A DNA stretch of 64,000 bases from positions 34,043 through 98,042 of the forward strand of contig WRPH01000014.1 of the NCBI GenBank assembly GCA_009773375.1, written 5' to 3'. The notes beneath the pieces are model-generated. The model was given only the letters and a program-made list of their open reading frames with translations. It searched no databases and had not been told where the DNA came from. Positions 17,690-29,690 of this stretch are shown here, in pieces. A program made the translations under genes and the position numbers. Each line of letters starts with the position of its first letter. Within the stretch, counting starts at the first letter, position 1. This DNA comes from Paracoccaceae bacterium (GTDB lineage Bacteria; Pseudomonadota; Alphaproteobacteria; Rhodobacterales; Rhodobacteraceae).

Positions 17690-19705
17690 TTAAACCTCTT
17701 CCAGCAAACCCCGGCCCTTCAACAACGGTTCCACCCCCGGCATCTTGCCACGGAATTTGGTATAAAGCTGGTCCGGCTCTTCTGAACCGCCCGCCGACAG
17801 GATAAACTGCTCCAGCCGCGCCGCCACCTCTGGATCAAACGCATCCCCCGCCTCTTCAAACGCGGCGAAGGCATCGGCATCCATCACTTCCGACCACATG
17901 TAGCTGTAATAACCGCTGGAATAGCCGTCGCCGGAAAACACATGCGCGAAATGCGGCGTGGCGTGGCGCATCCGGATCGCGCGCGGCATGCCGATGGCCT
18001 CCAGCACTTCGGCCTGTTTCTGCATCGGGTCTGCCGGGGCCGCACCTTCATGAAACGCCAGATCGACCAGTGCCGAGCCGATGAACTCCACCGTAGCAAA
18101 GCCCTGATCGTAAGTGCCCGCCGCCAGCAGCCGTTGCAGCATATCGGCGGGCATCGCAGCCCCGCTCTGCCAATGCCGCGCGTGTTTTTCCAACACCTCC
18201 GGCACCTCCAGCCAATGTTCGTAAAGCTGGCTGGGCAGTTCGACGAAATCACGCGCCACCGAGGTGCCCGAGATGAAGCCATAGGTCACATTCGACAGCA
18301 TCTGATGCAGCGCATGGCCAAATTCATGGAACAGCGTGCGGGCATCGTCATAGGACAGCAGCGCCGGATCGCCCTTGGCGAAGTTGCACACATTCACCAC
18401 GATGGGGCTTTGTTCGCCCCCCAGTTTGCGTTGCGACCGCATCGCTGAACACCACGCCCCCGAGCGTTTCGAGCCGCGCGCAAAGTAATCACCGATGAAC
18501 ACCGCCACATGCGCGCCACGCCGCGTCACCTCCCAAGCCCTTGCATCGGCATGATAAAGCGGGGTGTCCAGCGCGCGAAACTCCAGCCCGAACAGCCGGT
18601 TGGCGCAATCAAACTGCGCTGCCAGCATCGCATCCAGCGACAGATAGGGTTTCAGCGCCGCCTCATCCAGATCATGCTCCGCCAGCCGCCGCTTTTCGGA
18701 ATAATAGCGCCAGTCCCATGGCTCCAACGGCCCAGCGATGCCATCTGCATGCAGCATCGCCTCCAGCACCGCCGCATCTGCCATCGCCTTGCGCTTGGCA
18801 GGCGCCCACACCCGCATCAGCAATTCGCGCACCGCCGCCGGAGTTTTCGCCATTTCAGGCTCCAGCTTATAATCTGCAAAGCTGGCATAGCCCAAAAGCT
18901 GCGCCCGTTCCGCCCGCAACGCCAGAATTTCCGCCGCAACGCCACGGTTATCAGTGGCCCCACCATTCGCCCCACGCAGGCCCCAGGCCTCAAACGCCTT
19001 TTGCCGCAACGCCCGGCGCGGGCTGAACTGCAAGAACGGCACAATCAGCGACCGGCTCAGCGTCACCACCGGCCCCGCCACGCCCTTCTCCACCCCTGCC
19101 GTGCGCGCCGAGGCCACCACGAAATCCGGCAGGCCTTCCAGATCGGCCTCGCTCAGCTCCATGAACCACGCCCGTTCATCCGCCAGCAGGTTCTGGCTGA
19201 ACTTCGTGCCCAGCACCGCCAGCCGCGATTTCACCGCCGTCAGCCGCGCCGCCTGATCGCCCTGCAACAGCGCCCCCGACCGCACGAACATCTGCCGATA
19301 CAGCGTCAGCACCCGCAGTTGTTCCAGACTTAGCCCCAAACCATCGCGCCCCTGCCACAGCGCCTCAATCCGCCCGAACAGCGCCGCGTTGTTGGTCACT
19401 TCGGACGCAAACGCGCTCATCTTCGGGGCCAGATCGCGCTGCAACGCCTCGCGCGCCTCGGTGCTGTCGGCCCCGGCCAGATTGTAAAACACGCCTGACA
19501 CCCGATCCAACAGCGCCTCGGCCAGCTCCAGCGCCTCGATGGTATTGGCAAAATCGGGGGCCTCCGCCTGCCCGGCAATCGCTGCGATATGCGCCCGCGC
19601 CTCTGCCAAAGCCGCGTCAAACGCCGGGGCAAAATCCGTGTCCGAGATCGCAGCAAACGGCGGCAGGCCGAACTCGGTCGTCCACGGGGTCAGCAAAGCA
19701 TTCAT
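17690..19705 (-). CDS. M3-family oligopeptidase (OpdA/Dcp type)
   Basis: 671 aa, close to E. coli OpdA/Dcp (about 680). The zinc motif HEFGHALH is in the C-terminal half, with downstream GFISGTSVARDFVELPSQLYEHW and the YSSGYYSYMWSEVMDADAF block conserved in M3 enzymes. No signal peptide, so cytoplasmic. Start ATG 19705 has AAAGGAGAG upstream. It is divergent from the GntR gene, whose operator lies 91 bases upstream of this start, so co-regulation with the sugar cluster is possible. Confidence 0.92.
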   Translation of the reverse strand: MNALLTPWTTEFGLPPFAAISDTDFAPAFDAALAEARAHIAAIAGQAEAPDFANTIEALELAEALLDRVSGVFYNLAGADSTEAREALQRDLAPKMSAFASEVTNNAALFGRIEALWQGRDGLGLSLEQLRVLTLYRQMFVRSGALLQGDQAARLTAVKSRLAVLGTKFSQNLLADERAWFMELSEADLEGLPDFVVASARTAGVEKGVAGPVVTLSRSLIVPFLQFSPRRALRQKAFEAWGLRGANGGATDNRGVAAEILALRAERAQLLGYASFADYKLEPEMAKTPAAVRELLMRVWAPAKRKAMADAAVLEAMLHADGIAGPLEPWDWRYYSEKRRLAEHDLDEAALKPYLSLDAMLAAQFDCANRLFGLEFRALDTPLYHADARAWEVTRRGAHVAVFIGDYFARGSKRSGAWCSAMRSQRKLGGEQSPIVVNVCNFAKGDPALLSYDDARTLFHEFGHALHQMLSNVTYGFISGTSVARDFVELPSQLYEHWLEVPEVLEKHARHWQSGAAMPADMLQRLLAAGTYDQGFATVEFIGSALVDLAFHEGAAPADPMQKQAEVLEAIGMPRAIRMRHATPHFAHVFSGDGYSSGYYSYMWSEVMDADAFAAFEEAGDAFDPEVAARLEQFILSAGGSEEPDQLYTKFRGKMPGVEPLLKGRGLLEEV

Positions 19706-19795
19706 GAAAACTCTCCTTTGCAGGCAAGCTATGCAGCCCACCGCACAAGGTCCAGCCCGCTGCACGCTGTTTCTTGATCCGCGCGCGGGCTTCCG

Positions 19796-19807
19796 CTAAC
19801 ATGTTAG
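19796..19807. promoter_or_regulatory. candidate autoregulatory GntR operator CTAACATGTTAG
   Basis: A perfect 12-bp palindrome ending 2 bases before the GntR ATG; a second partial half (AATGTTACA) follows. Identical to 7987-7998. Placement over the translation start suits tight autorepression. Confidence 0.65.
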
Positions 19808-19808
19808 A

Positions 19809-20516
19809 ATGTTACATGCCGCCCCACCCTCCGCCAAGCTTGCCCCGCTGGATCAGTTCAGCGGTTCTTTGGGCCAGCGCGTCTATCAGACGCTGCGGCA
19901 GGCGATCCTGTCGCTGGCGTATAAGCCCGGTGAAATCCTGCGCAAGCCCGAGATTTGCCAGCAACTGGGCGTCTCGCGCAGCCCGGTTTCCGATGCGGTG
20001 GCGCGTCTGGCCGCCGAAGGGCTGGTTGATGTGGTGCCGCAGGCTGGCACTTACGTCGCACGGTTTTCCATGGTCGAAATCCGCGAAGGCGCTTTCCTGC
20101 GCGAAGCGATCGAACTGCAAGCCATTGAACTGGTGGCCGAAAAAATCACTGAAGATCAACTGGTGCAACTGCGCCGCAACATCACCGTGCAGGCCGCCCT
20201 GCTGGCCGACGGCGATAGTGCAGGCTTTCATCAGCTTGATGGTGAAATGCACGAGCTGATCCGCAACTTCACCGGCTACCGCAAACTTTCCACCGTCGCC
20301 GATACCGCTTGGGCGCATGTCAACCGCGCCCGCCAGCTATTGCTGCCGATTGAAGGCCGGGGCGAAGCCACGCTGGAGGAACACCGCGCGATTCTGTTGG
20401 CGCTCGAAGCACACGACCCCGCCGCCGCCCGTGTGGCGCTGCGCCATCACCTGCGCCAGCTGATCAGCTATCTGGAGCCGCTCGAACGCAGCCACCCGGA
20501 ATATTTCAACCCCTGA
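19809..20516 (+). CDS. GntR-family transcriptional regulator with FCD domain
   Basis: 235 aa. The winged helix-turn-helix fills about residues 18-80 (QTLRQAILSLAYKPGEIL...ICQQLGVSRSPVSDAVARL). An all-helical FCD ligand domain follows (residues 95-220; FLREAIELQAIELVAEK, LDGEMHELI, EEHRAILLALEAHDP). FadR-type regulators usually bind short palindromes, matching the site over its start. No ribosome site is seen before ATG 19809, so translation may be leaderless-like. Predicted repressor of the surrounding sugar-conjugate genes. Confidence 0.9.
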   Translation: MLHAAPPSAKLAPLDQFSGSLGQRVYQTLRQAILSLAYKPGEILRKPEICQQLGVSRSPVSDAVARLAAEGLVDVVPQAGTYVARFSMVEIREGAFLREAIELQAIELVAEKITEDQLVQLRRNITVQAALLADGDSAGFHQLDGEMHELIRNFTGYRKLSTVADTAWAHVNRARQLLLPIEGRGEATLEEHRAILLALEAHDPAAARVALRHHLRQLISYLEPLERSHPEYFNP

Positions 20517-20534
20517 CCCAATCCCCGAGGCCGC

Positions 20535-21497
20535 ATGACCCTGCCCAACGCCCCCCGCTACGCCACCCGTCTGAACGCCTTCAAGGTCAAGGGCGGCTCG
20601 GTGGCCGAGATGATCGCAGGCGCGGGCCGGGTTGGCGGGCTGGATGCCGCCGACCTGAACTTCCCCGATCATTTCGAGGCGCACAGCCCGGCGCAACTGG
20701 GCCGGATGCTGGCCGATCAGGGCATGGTGCTGAACGGCCTTGCGATGCGCTACTACACCGAGGCCGGTTTCAAGCTGGGCGCTTTCACCCACCCCGACCG
20801 CGCCATGCGTGCCGCCGCGATTGATCTGACCAAGCGCGGCCTTGATGCCTGCGCCGAAATGGGCGGGCGGCTGATGACGCTGTGGATGGGGCAGGACGGC
20901 TACGACTATTCCTTCCAGATGGATTACGCCCGCGCCTGGGAAGACAGCCTTGCCGCGATTGCCGAGGTGGCCGATCATAACCCCGGTCTCGACATCGCCA
21001 TTGAATACAAGCCGGATGAGCCACGCGCCTTCGCGCTGATGCCCGATATGGCCACCACCCTGCTGGCGCTGCGCGAGGTGAACCGCGCCAATACCGGCGT
21101 GACCTTGGATTTCGCGCATGTGCTTTACGCGGGCGAGATGCCCGCCTATGCCGCCACGCTTGCCGCCCGGCACAGCCGGATCTTGGGCGTGCATCTGAAT
21201 GACGGCTACGGCAAGCGCGACGATGGGCTGATGGCAGGCACCGTGCATCCCATTCAAACGCTTGAGCTTTTCGTGGCGCTGGATCGCGCGGGCTATGATG
21301 GCGTGATCTATTTTGACACCTTCCCCGACCATGCCGGGCTGGACCCGGTGGCAGAATCCCGCGCCAATATCGCACTGACGGATCGTCTGCGCGACATCGC
21401 CCGCAGACTCTCGCAAGACCCCGACCTCGCCCGCGCCATCGCCGCGCAGGACGCCGCCGCCAGCACCCGGCTGCTGGCGAAGCGGCTCTATGGATAA
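20535..21497 (+). CDS. TIM-barrel sugar (phosphate) isomerase/epimerase family protein
   Basis: 320 aa, AP-endonuclease-2/xylose-isomerase-like barrel. Likely metal ligands: Glu in IAIEYKPDEPR, Asp/His in VTLDFAHVL, and His in GVHLNDGYG. The last acidic ligand appears to be Asp (IYFDTFPDH) rather than Glu. It lies 18 bases after the GntR stop and should be co-transcribed. Probably isomerises a ketose/aldose of the cluster's pathway. Confidence 0.82.
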   Translation: MTLPNAPRYATRLNAFKVKGGSVAEMIAGAGRVGGLDAADLNFPDHFEAHSPAQLGRMLADQGMVLNGLAMRYYTEAGFKLGAFTHPDRAMRAAAIDLTKRGLDACAEMGGRLMTLWMGQDGYDYSFQMDYARAWEDSLAAIAEVADHNPGLDIAIEYKPDEPRAFALMPDMATTLLALREVNRANTGVTLDFAHVLYAGEMPAYAATLAARHSRILGVHLNDGYGKRDDGLMAGTVHPIQTLELFVALDRAGYDGVIYFDTFPDHAGLDPVAESRANIALTDRLRDIARRLSQDPDLARAIAAQDAAASTRLLAKRLYG

Positions 21498-21523
21498 AAA
21501 CACTGGCTTCAAGAAAAGGCCCA

Positions 21524-21716
21524 CTTTACCCGATTTGTCACGCGACAAATCGGGTCGCGCCTGCCTGCCCGCGGCAGGCGCGTTTCCGCGCCAGCCCAGG
21601 CAGCCGCGCCCCGATTTTCAAACGATTGTTTGCGGCATGAACTCCCTTGTTCAACGGCCCTTGGCCTTATGAACAACGACCCGAAAAACGCTCCCCCGGA
21701 GCGTTTTCTTGCGGTT
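21524..21716 (-). repeat. structured intergenic element, copy A
   Basis: About 193 bases closely matching 56978-57171 in reverse orientation (roughly 85% identical by eye). It holds the hairpin CCCGATTTGTC / GACAAATCGGG (21529-21554), GC-rich inner palindromes and the AAAACGCTCC / GGAGCGTTTT hairpin (21685-21707). It lies between convergent genes, as copy B does. Confidence 0.8.
21685..21707. terminator. intrinsic terminator-like hairpin, bidirectional
   Basis: Stem AAAACGCTCC / GGAGCGTTTT with a CCC loop; A-run on one side and T-run on the other make it terminator-like in both directions. Part of structured element copy A. Confidence 0.7.
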
Positions 21717-21800
21717 CGGCCCTACGCGGAAAGTCTCGTCAAACCTTAACAAGTCCTGAACACCCTCGCACAACCCACTGCCAAACAACACTAATCCCCA

Positions 21801-21816
21801 CTGTCCACACGCGGAC
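21801..21816 (-). terminator. TGTCC-hairpin element copy 1
   Basis: TGTCCACACGCGGACA, a 5-bp-arm inverted repeat 8 bases beyond the P-type ATPase stop. With the following 55 bases it resembles 36618-36633 and 56222-56237 and their flanks. Likely a transcription terminator. Confidence 0.5.
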
Positions 21817-21823
21817 ACACCCA

Positions 21824-24640
<2,817 letters not shown>

Positions 24641-24657
24641 CCCGGCGGTGCGTGACG

Positions 24658-24684
24658 CCCGGTCTTCGCTGCCGCGAGACCGGG
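24658..24684 (+). terminator. terminator-like hairpin after SDR gene
   Basis: CCCGGTCT / AGACCGGG stem with an 11-base loop, followed by CTTTC. 18 bases after the SDR stop. Confidence 0.5.
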
Positions 24685-24719
24685 CTTTCACACACCCTAC
24701 CTCGCACCCAATCCCCCCA

Positions 24720-24760
24720 CTTCATCTTGGCAAAAATACTCCCGCGCGGCGCGCGCCCGC
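24720..24760. repeat. copy of dispersed 'TTCATCTTGGCAAAAATA' element
   Basis: CTTCATCTTGGCAAAAATACTCCC plus a GC-rich palindromic tail (GCGCGGCGCGCGC). Related to 3407, 34616, 40600 and 43895. Located in the 253-base gap between the SDR and alr; nothing else is evident there. Confidence 0.55.
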
Positions 24761-24893
24761 CGCCGCCGCAAACCCCGGCTTTCGGCAAAAATCCGCGTCA
24801 GCGCGGTCGAGCGGGGCCTCGATGGCCCCCGAGACTGCACCAGAGCCAAGAATTCCCCCTTGACCCCGCGCGCCGCCCTGTCAAAACCGGGCT

Positions 24894-25943
24894 ATGGCTA
24901 CAGCAACTCTCTCCATCGACCTCGACGCCATCGCCGCCAACTGGCGCGCCTTGGATAAAGCCTCCGCTTCGGGGGTGCAAACCGCTGCGGTGGTCAAAGC
25001 CGATGCCTATGGGCTCGGCATCGCCCGCGTTGGCCGGGCACTGGCGCAAGCGGGCGCGCGGCGGTTCTTTGTCGCCGTGGCCGAAGAAGGCGCCACGCTG
25101 CGGCAAGTGCTGGGGCAAGGCCCGCAGATCTGCATCCTGTCGGGGCACATGGCGGGCGACACCGACATGATCGGCGATCTGGACCTGACGCCGATGCTGA
25201 ACAGCCTCGATCAGGTCACCCGCCATCTCGAATCGCTGCCCGGCCAGCCATTTGGCGTGCAGCTTGATACCGGCATGAACCGTTTGGGCATGGAAGAAAC
25301 CGAATGGGAGGCGATTGCCCCCTTCGTGCTGGAGGCGGGGCCGGAACTGCTGATGTCGCATCTCGCCTGCGCCGATGATCCAGATCACGGCTTGAACGAA
25401 ACCCAGTTGGCCAGCTTTCTGGCGATGACCAACGGCACCGGCGTGCCGCGCAGTCTTGCCGCCACCGGGGGTATTCTGCTCGGGCCGAAGTACCACTTCG
25501 ATCTGACCCGCCCCGGCATCGGCCTTTATGGGGGCCGCCCCTACGAGGCGGCGCGCCCGGCAATCACGCTGTCGCTGCCGGTGATCCAGACCCGCGAGGT
25601 CGCGGCGGGTGAACCGGTCGGCTATTCCTGCGCCTGGACCGCCGATGCGCCTTCGGTGATTGCCACCGTTGCCGCAGGCTATGCCGACGGGCTGCCGCGC
25701 ACGCTGTCGAATGCGGCGGTGCTGTGGGATGGCGACACGCCCTGCCCGCTGGTAGGCCGGGTCTCGATGGATCTGATCACCGTCGATATCACCCACCTTT
25801 CGCAAATCCCGCGCTATCTCGATATCATCGGCCCGCATCAATCCGCAGATGAGCTGGCCGATATCGCTGGCACCATCGGCTATGAAATCCTCACCAGCCT
25901 CGGGTCGCGCTACGTCCGCCGCTATTATGAGGGCGCGGCGTGA
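24894..25943 (+). CDS. alr: alanine racemase
   Basis: 349 aa fold-III PLP enzyme making D-alanine for peptidoglycan. PLP Lys35 in [10 protein letters not shown]; Tyr-bearing block [12 protein letters not shown] near residue 262; [13 protein letters not shown] near residue 290. All hallmark motifs are present. The stop overlaps the GTG start of the Mla-type permease gene, the common order in Rhodobacter relatives. Confidence 0.95.
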   Translation: MATATLSIDLDAIAANWRALDKASASGVQTAAVVKADAYGLGIARVGRALAQAGARRFFVAVAEEGATLRQVLGQGPQICILSGHMAGDTDMIGDLDLTPMLNSLDQVTRHLESLPGQPFGVQLDTGMNRLGMEETEWEAIAPFVLEAGPELLMSHLACADDPDHGLNETQLASFLAMTNGTGVPRSLAATGGILLGPKYHFDLTRPGIGLYGGRPYEAARPAITLSLPVIQTREVAAGEPVGYSCAWTADAPSVIATVAAGYADGLPRTLSNAAVLWDGDTPCPLVGRVSMDLITVDITHLSQIPRYLDIIGPHQSADELADIAGTIGYEILTSLGSRYVRRYYEGAA

Positions 25944-26734
25944 GCCTGACCGCCCTGCCCGAAGCCGCCCTTGCCAGCCTTGGCCGCGCCACCTTGGCGG
26001 CTTTGGCAGCTTTGGGCCGCATCGCGCTGTATGCTGCCAGCACCCTGTCGCATATCGTCCGCCCGCCGTTCTACCGCCGCGAATTTCTGACTGCCCTGCT
26101 GCAAGTCGGCTGGCTGTCGCTGCCGGTCGTAGGTCTCACCGCCATCTTCACCGGCGGCGCGCTGGCGTTGCAGATCTATGCCGGCGGCCAACGCTTTTCC
26201 GCCGAAGCTGTGGTGCCGCAGATCGTCGCCATCGGCATGGTGCGGGAACTTGGCCCGGTGCTGGTTGGCCTGATGATCGCCGCCCGCGTCACCTCTTCGA
26301 TCGCCGCCGAAGTTGCCACCATGAAGGTGACCGAACAGATCGACGCCTTGGTCACGCTATCGACCCATCCGATGAAATACCTGACCGTTCCGCGCGTTCT
26401 GGCGGGTTTTCTGACCGTGCCGCTGCTGGTCGGCATCGGCGATATCATCGGCATCATGGGCGGATTTCTGGTGTCAACCGAACAACTCGGCTTCAACCGC
26501 GCCAGCTACATCAAGAACACCATCGACTTTCTGGAAACCGCCGACGTGGTGTCATCCCTGATCAAGGGCGCGGTGTTCGGCTTCATCGCCACGCTGATCG
26601 GCTGCTATTACGGGATGAATTCCGGTCGCGGCGCGCAAGGCGTGGGCGGGGCCACCAAGAACGCCGTCGCCGCCGCCTCGATCCTGATTCTGGCCGCCAA
26701 CTTCGTGCTGACCTCGGTGATGTTCGGATCATGA
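25940..26734 (+). CDS. mlaE: MlaE/YrbE-family ABC permease
   Basis: 264 aa inner-membrane permease of phospholipid-trafficking ABC systems. Start GTG 25940 overlaps the alr stop by 4 bases. Five or so hydrophobic segments, with typical blocks [47 protein letters not shown] and [10 protein letters not shown]. The stop overlaps the ATPase start. No MlaD-type protein is encoded next to it. Confidence 0.92.
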   Translation: MSLTALPEAALASLGRATLAALAALGRIALYAASTLSHIVRPPFYRREFLTALLQVGWLSLPVVGLTAIFTGGALALQIYAGGQRFSAEAVVPQIVAIGMVRELGPVLVGLMIAARVTSSIAAEVATMKVTEQIDALVTLSTHPMKYLTVPRVLAGFLTVPLLVGIGDIIGIMGGFLVSTEQLGFNRASYIKNTIDFLETADVVSSLIKGAVFGFIATLIGCYYGMNSGRGAQGVGGATKNAVAAASILILAANFVLTSVMFGS

Positions 26735-27477
26735 TCGAGCTTTCACAAGTCACCAAGGCCTTCGGCAAGAACCGCGTGTTGCGCGGCATCAACCTGACGA
26801 TTCCGCGCGGCCAAAGCATGGTCGTCATCGGCGGTTCCGGCACCGGCAAATCGGTGCTGCTGAAATCCATCCTCGGCCTTGTCACCCCCGATTCCGGCCG
26901 CATCACCCTTGATGGCGTCGATGTGCGCGAGACCGAGCGTGATGCCTTCCTGGCCCGTTTCGGCATGCTCTTCCAAGGCGGCGCGCTGTTTGACAGCCTC
27001 AAGGTCTGGGAAAACGTCGCCTTCCGGCTGATGCGCGGCCACACCAAACGCCCCAAGGCCGAAGCCCATGAAATCGCGGTGGAAAAACTGCGCCGGGTCG
27101 GGCTGAAACCCGAAACCGCTGATCTTTACCCGGCGGAGCTGTCGGGCGGCATGCAAAAGCGCGTCGGCCTCGCCCGCGCCATCGCCGCCGAGCCTGAAAT
27201 CATCTTTTTCGACGAACCCACCACCGGACTGGACCCGATCATGTCGGGCGTCATCAATGAATTGATCCGCGAAATCGTCACCGAAATGGGCGCAACCGCG
27301 ATGACGATCACGCATGACATGTCGTCGGTGCGCGCCATCGCCGATCAGGTGGCGATGCTGCACGATGGGTTGATCCGCTGGACCGGCCCGGTCGCCGAGA
27401 TGGACACCGCCGCCGATCCCTACCTGCAACAGTTCATCCATGGCCGTGCCGAAGGGCCGATTGAAAGCGTGCGATGA
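26731..27477 (+). CDS. mlaF: MlaF-family ABC transporter ATPase
   Basis: 248 aa. ATG 26731 overlaps the permease stop (ATGA). Walker A GGSGTGKS near residue 37, LFQGGALFDSL Q-loop typical of MlaF, signature LSGGMQKRVGLARA, Walker B IIFFDEPTTGLDPI. Works with the MlaE-like permease in retrograde lipid transport or a related function. Confidence 0.93.
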   Translation: MIELSQVTKAFGKNRVLRGINLTIPRGQSMVVIGGSGTGKSVLLKSILGLVTPDSGRITLDGVDVRETERDAFLARFGMLFQGGALFDSLKVWENVAFRLMRGHTKRPKAEAHEIAVEKLRRVGLKPETADLYPAELSGGMQKRVGLARAIAAEPEIIFFDEPTTGLDPIMSGVINELIREIVTEMGATAMTITHDMSSVRAIADQVAMLHDGLIRWTGPVAEMDTAADPYLQQFIHGRAEGPIESVR

Positions 27478-27884
27478 CGCTGCTGTTCGACCCTGCGCGC
27501 TTTACCAATCTGATCTGGCAGCTGAACACCGCGCTGAGCTGGCTGTTGATTCTGCTGCCAGCCACGATTGCGCTTGCAGGCTATGCCAGCCTTGCCCAGC
27601 GCAGCGATGACCGCATCCGGGCTTGGGTGCAAGTGATCACCGGCAGCCTGCTGACGCTGTGGCTGCTGGCGCCGTGGCAGCCAACAGACCCCGCGATCCG
27701 CGCCGCCAATGCCACCATCACGCTGTTTACCTATGGCTATGTGCTGCAAGACTGGCTGCGCGAGCTGTGGCGCAGCAGCGGTTTGCCGCGTTGGGCGCAC
27801 TGGCTGGTGTTTGTGACCTTCCTCGCCACCCTGCTTTGCGCGGCGGTGATGGGCTATCAGATCTACCTGCTGGACCGGCCCTAG
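27474..27884 (+). CDS. small hypothetical membrane protein
   Basis: 136 aa; not recognised. Four hydrophobic segments are visible (about residues 18-40, 52-68, 75-92 and 108-130). Its ATG overlaps the ATPase stop by 4 bases, so it is translated as part of the alr-mla operon and may be an accessory membrane subunit. Confidence 0.75.
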   Translation: MTLLFDPARFTNLIWQLNTALSWLLILLPATIALAGYASLAQRSDDRIRAWVQVITGSLLTLWLLAPWQPTDPAIRAANATITLFTYGYVLQDWLRELWRSSGLPRWAHWLVFVTFLATLLCAAVMGYQIYLLDRP

Positions 27885-28101
27885 CCCGTTCACAGATTCG
27901 CCCATTTTGGCACCCCACCACAATTGCACAAAGTTTTCCCGCAGGGGTTGCGACATTGTTTCCACCGGCGAAACAACACGGCTTACCCCCAAGACTTTGA
28001 TCGCTAACCCCCTGCGGATCAAGGAAAATGTTTGCAAAATTTGTGGCAACTCGGAAGGGTTCATGCGGAACGATTAAGACCGGATGGTCGGAGGAATTGG
28101 T

Positions 28102-28881
28102 ATGGCGGTGAATTGGCGGGAAACCCTGCGCGTGACACAGGCGGGGGTGCAGTCTGTGGCGCAGGCGATCATCGTGATGCTGGCCGCAGGCGTGGCGCTT
28201 GCCACCGCTGCTGCCGCCCTCGGGCAAATCCCTTGGCCGCAGATTGCGCTGTTCTTCGGTGGCCAAGCCGTGCCGAACGCCGGCATGTGGCTGCAAATCG
28301 GGTTGACGCTGGTGCTGGCGATGATGACCTTCTTTCTGCCCGCCAATACCCGCATGGCCCGGCTGGAGCGCAGCCACCGCAGCTTTGCGATGGGGATGCA
28401 GGACGTGGCGCAGGCCTACCGCCACGCCCATGCCGCCGACCGCGCCGGGGTGTTTGCACTGTCGGGTGAATTTGAATCGATGCGCGCCCGCATGGAGCAT
28501 CTGCGCGCGCACCCGGATTTCCAGCATCTTGAACCGGAGCTGCTGCAACTGGCCGCGCAGATGAGCGTGGAAACCCGTGACCTTGCGCGCGGCTATTCCG
28601 ATGAAAAGGTCGCCCGTGCCAAGGGCTTTCTGCGGCAGCGGCAAGAAGAAGTGCAGCAACTGACCGACAAGCTGGCGATTGCGCGCCGCACCTGCGATGA
28701 ACTCCGCCGTTGGCTGGGCGACATACAGGCCGAAGAACTGCAGGCCCAAACCCAGTTGAAACGGCTGGAGGCGGATCTCAAGGAAATCCTGCCGACGCTG
28801 GGCTATGATTTCGATCTGGAGGATCACCGCGAAGATCATCGCGACGCCAATGTGGTGGCGCTGCCGAAGCCGTCGAAATAG
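28102..28881 (+). CDS. membrane-anchored coiled-coil protein of unknown function
   Basis: 259 aa from ATG 28102, which has GGAGG eight bases upstream; an ATG at 28084 lacks a site. Two membrane helices (about residues 20-45 and 62-85) are followed by a long charged helical region (residues 90-245) rich in Glu/Gln/Arg heptads. Proteins of this type are often annotated as DNA repair proteins in Rhodobacteraceae, but nothing visible supports that. Preceded by a 217-base gap with no recognised signal. Confidence 0.75.
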   Translation: MAVNWRETLRVTQAGVQSVAQAIIVMLAAGVALATAAAALGQIPWPQIALFFGGQAVPNAGMWLQIGLTLVLAMMTFFLPANTRMARLERSHRSFAMGMQDVAQAYRHAHAADRAGVFALSGEFESMRARMEHLRAHPDFQHLEPELLQLAAQMSVETRDLARGYSDEKVARAKGFLRQRQEEVQQLTDKLAIARRTCDELRRWLGDIQAEELQAQTQLKRLEADLKEILPTLGYDFDLEDHREDHRDANVVALPKPSK

Positions 28882-28940
28882 CCGCCCTTGCGTCTGGCGG
28901 GCTGGGGCGCAACACTGGGCGAAACCGCTGGAAAGCCGCA

Positions 28941-29690
28941 ATGTCCCGCCCACCAAAGATTTTTTCCACCAAGCCCGTCGGCCCGAAGTCTTCGGCGCTG
29001 CGCGGTCTGCGCCTGATCACCGCGCACCGCCGCGCCAAGGCATCGGATCGTGCGCTGGCCACCATCCTTGCCGCCATTGCCGGGGCTGCGAATGCCGGCG
29101 GCTTCATTCTGCTGGGCAGCTATACTTCGCATATGACCGGCTATCTGTCGGCGCTGGCTGATAACATCGTGCTGCAAAATCTGGCGCTGGTCGGGCAAAG
29201 CCTGCTGGCGATCACGCTGTTTGTGCTGGGGGCGGCGGCTTCGGCGCTGACAATCAACTGGGCGCGCGACCACCGGCCAACCCGGCAATATGCCATCCCG
29301 ATCGGGCTGCAAGGTGGGCTTCTGGTGGCGCTGGCCGGGCTTGGCGCCGCCGATCTGGCACCGGCGCTGGCGCAGACACTGGGCCTTGGCCTGCTTTCGT
29401 TCATCATGGGGTTTCAAAACGCCACCATCACCAAGATCTCTTACGCCCGCATCCGCACCACCCATGCCACCGGCATGATCACCGATGTCGGCATCGAGCT
29501 GGGTCGTGCCGCCTATGGCCGCGTCTTCCACACCGCCACCCGCGCCGACCGCGCCAAGCTGGCGATCCTGCTGCAATTGCTGGCGACGTTCCTGATCGGC
29601 GGCATCATCGGAGCCTTGGGCTACAGTTACGCGGGCTTCGCCTTCTCACTGCCCCTCGCTGCGATCCTGCTGGGGCTGGCCCTGTTGTGA
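28941..29690 (+). CDS. YoaK/DUF1275-family membrane protein
   Basis: 249 aa. About six hydrophobic segments and the family pattern AIAGAANAGGFILLGSYTSHMTGYLSALAD near residues 40-70, then FIMGFQNATITKISYARIRTTHATGMITDVGIELGR. Function is not established for the family. The stop overlaps the GTG start of the PqiA-like gene. Confidence 0.85.
   Translation: MSRPPKIFSTKPVGPKSSALRGLRLITAHRRAKASDRALATILAAIAGAANAGGFILLGSYTSHMTGYLSALADNIVLQNLALVGQSLLAITLFVLGAAASALTINWARDHRPTRQYAIPIGLQGGLLVALAGLGAADLAPALAQTLGLGLLSFIMGFQNATITKISYARIRTTHATGMITDVGIELGRAAYGRVFHTATRADRAKLAILLQLLATFLIGGIIGALGYSYAGFAFSLPLAAILLGLALL

Larger units (their letters stand above)
21498..21823. other. 326-base gene-free region with two repeat elements
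   Basis: Gap between the convergent sugar isomerase and P-type ATPase. It contains one copy of the 193/194-bp structured element (21524-21716), including a terminator hairpin, and one copy of the TGTCC-hairpin element (21745-21816). I see no convincing gene. Confidence 0.75.

Noticed and set aside
21669..21749. Small ORF starting MNNDPKNAPPERFL in repeat copy A, with a similar MNNEPENAPPERFL in copy B
   Set aside because: The shared residues come from the shared terminator hairpin, the rest diverges, and there is no ribosome site; more likely the structure is conserved than a peptide.
28084..28101. ATG 28084 as start of the coiled-coil protein
   Set aside because: The GGAGG site lies after it and is correctly placed for ATG 28102.
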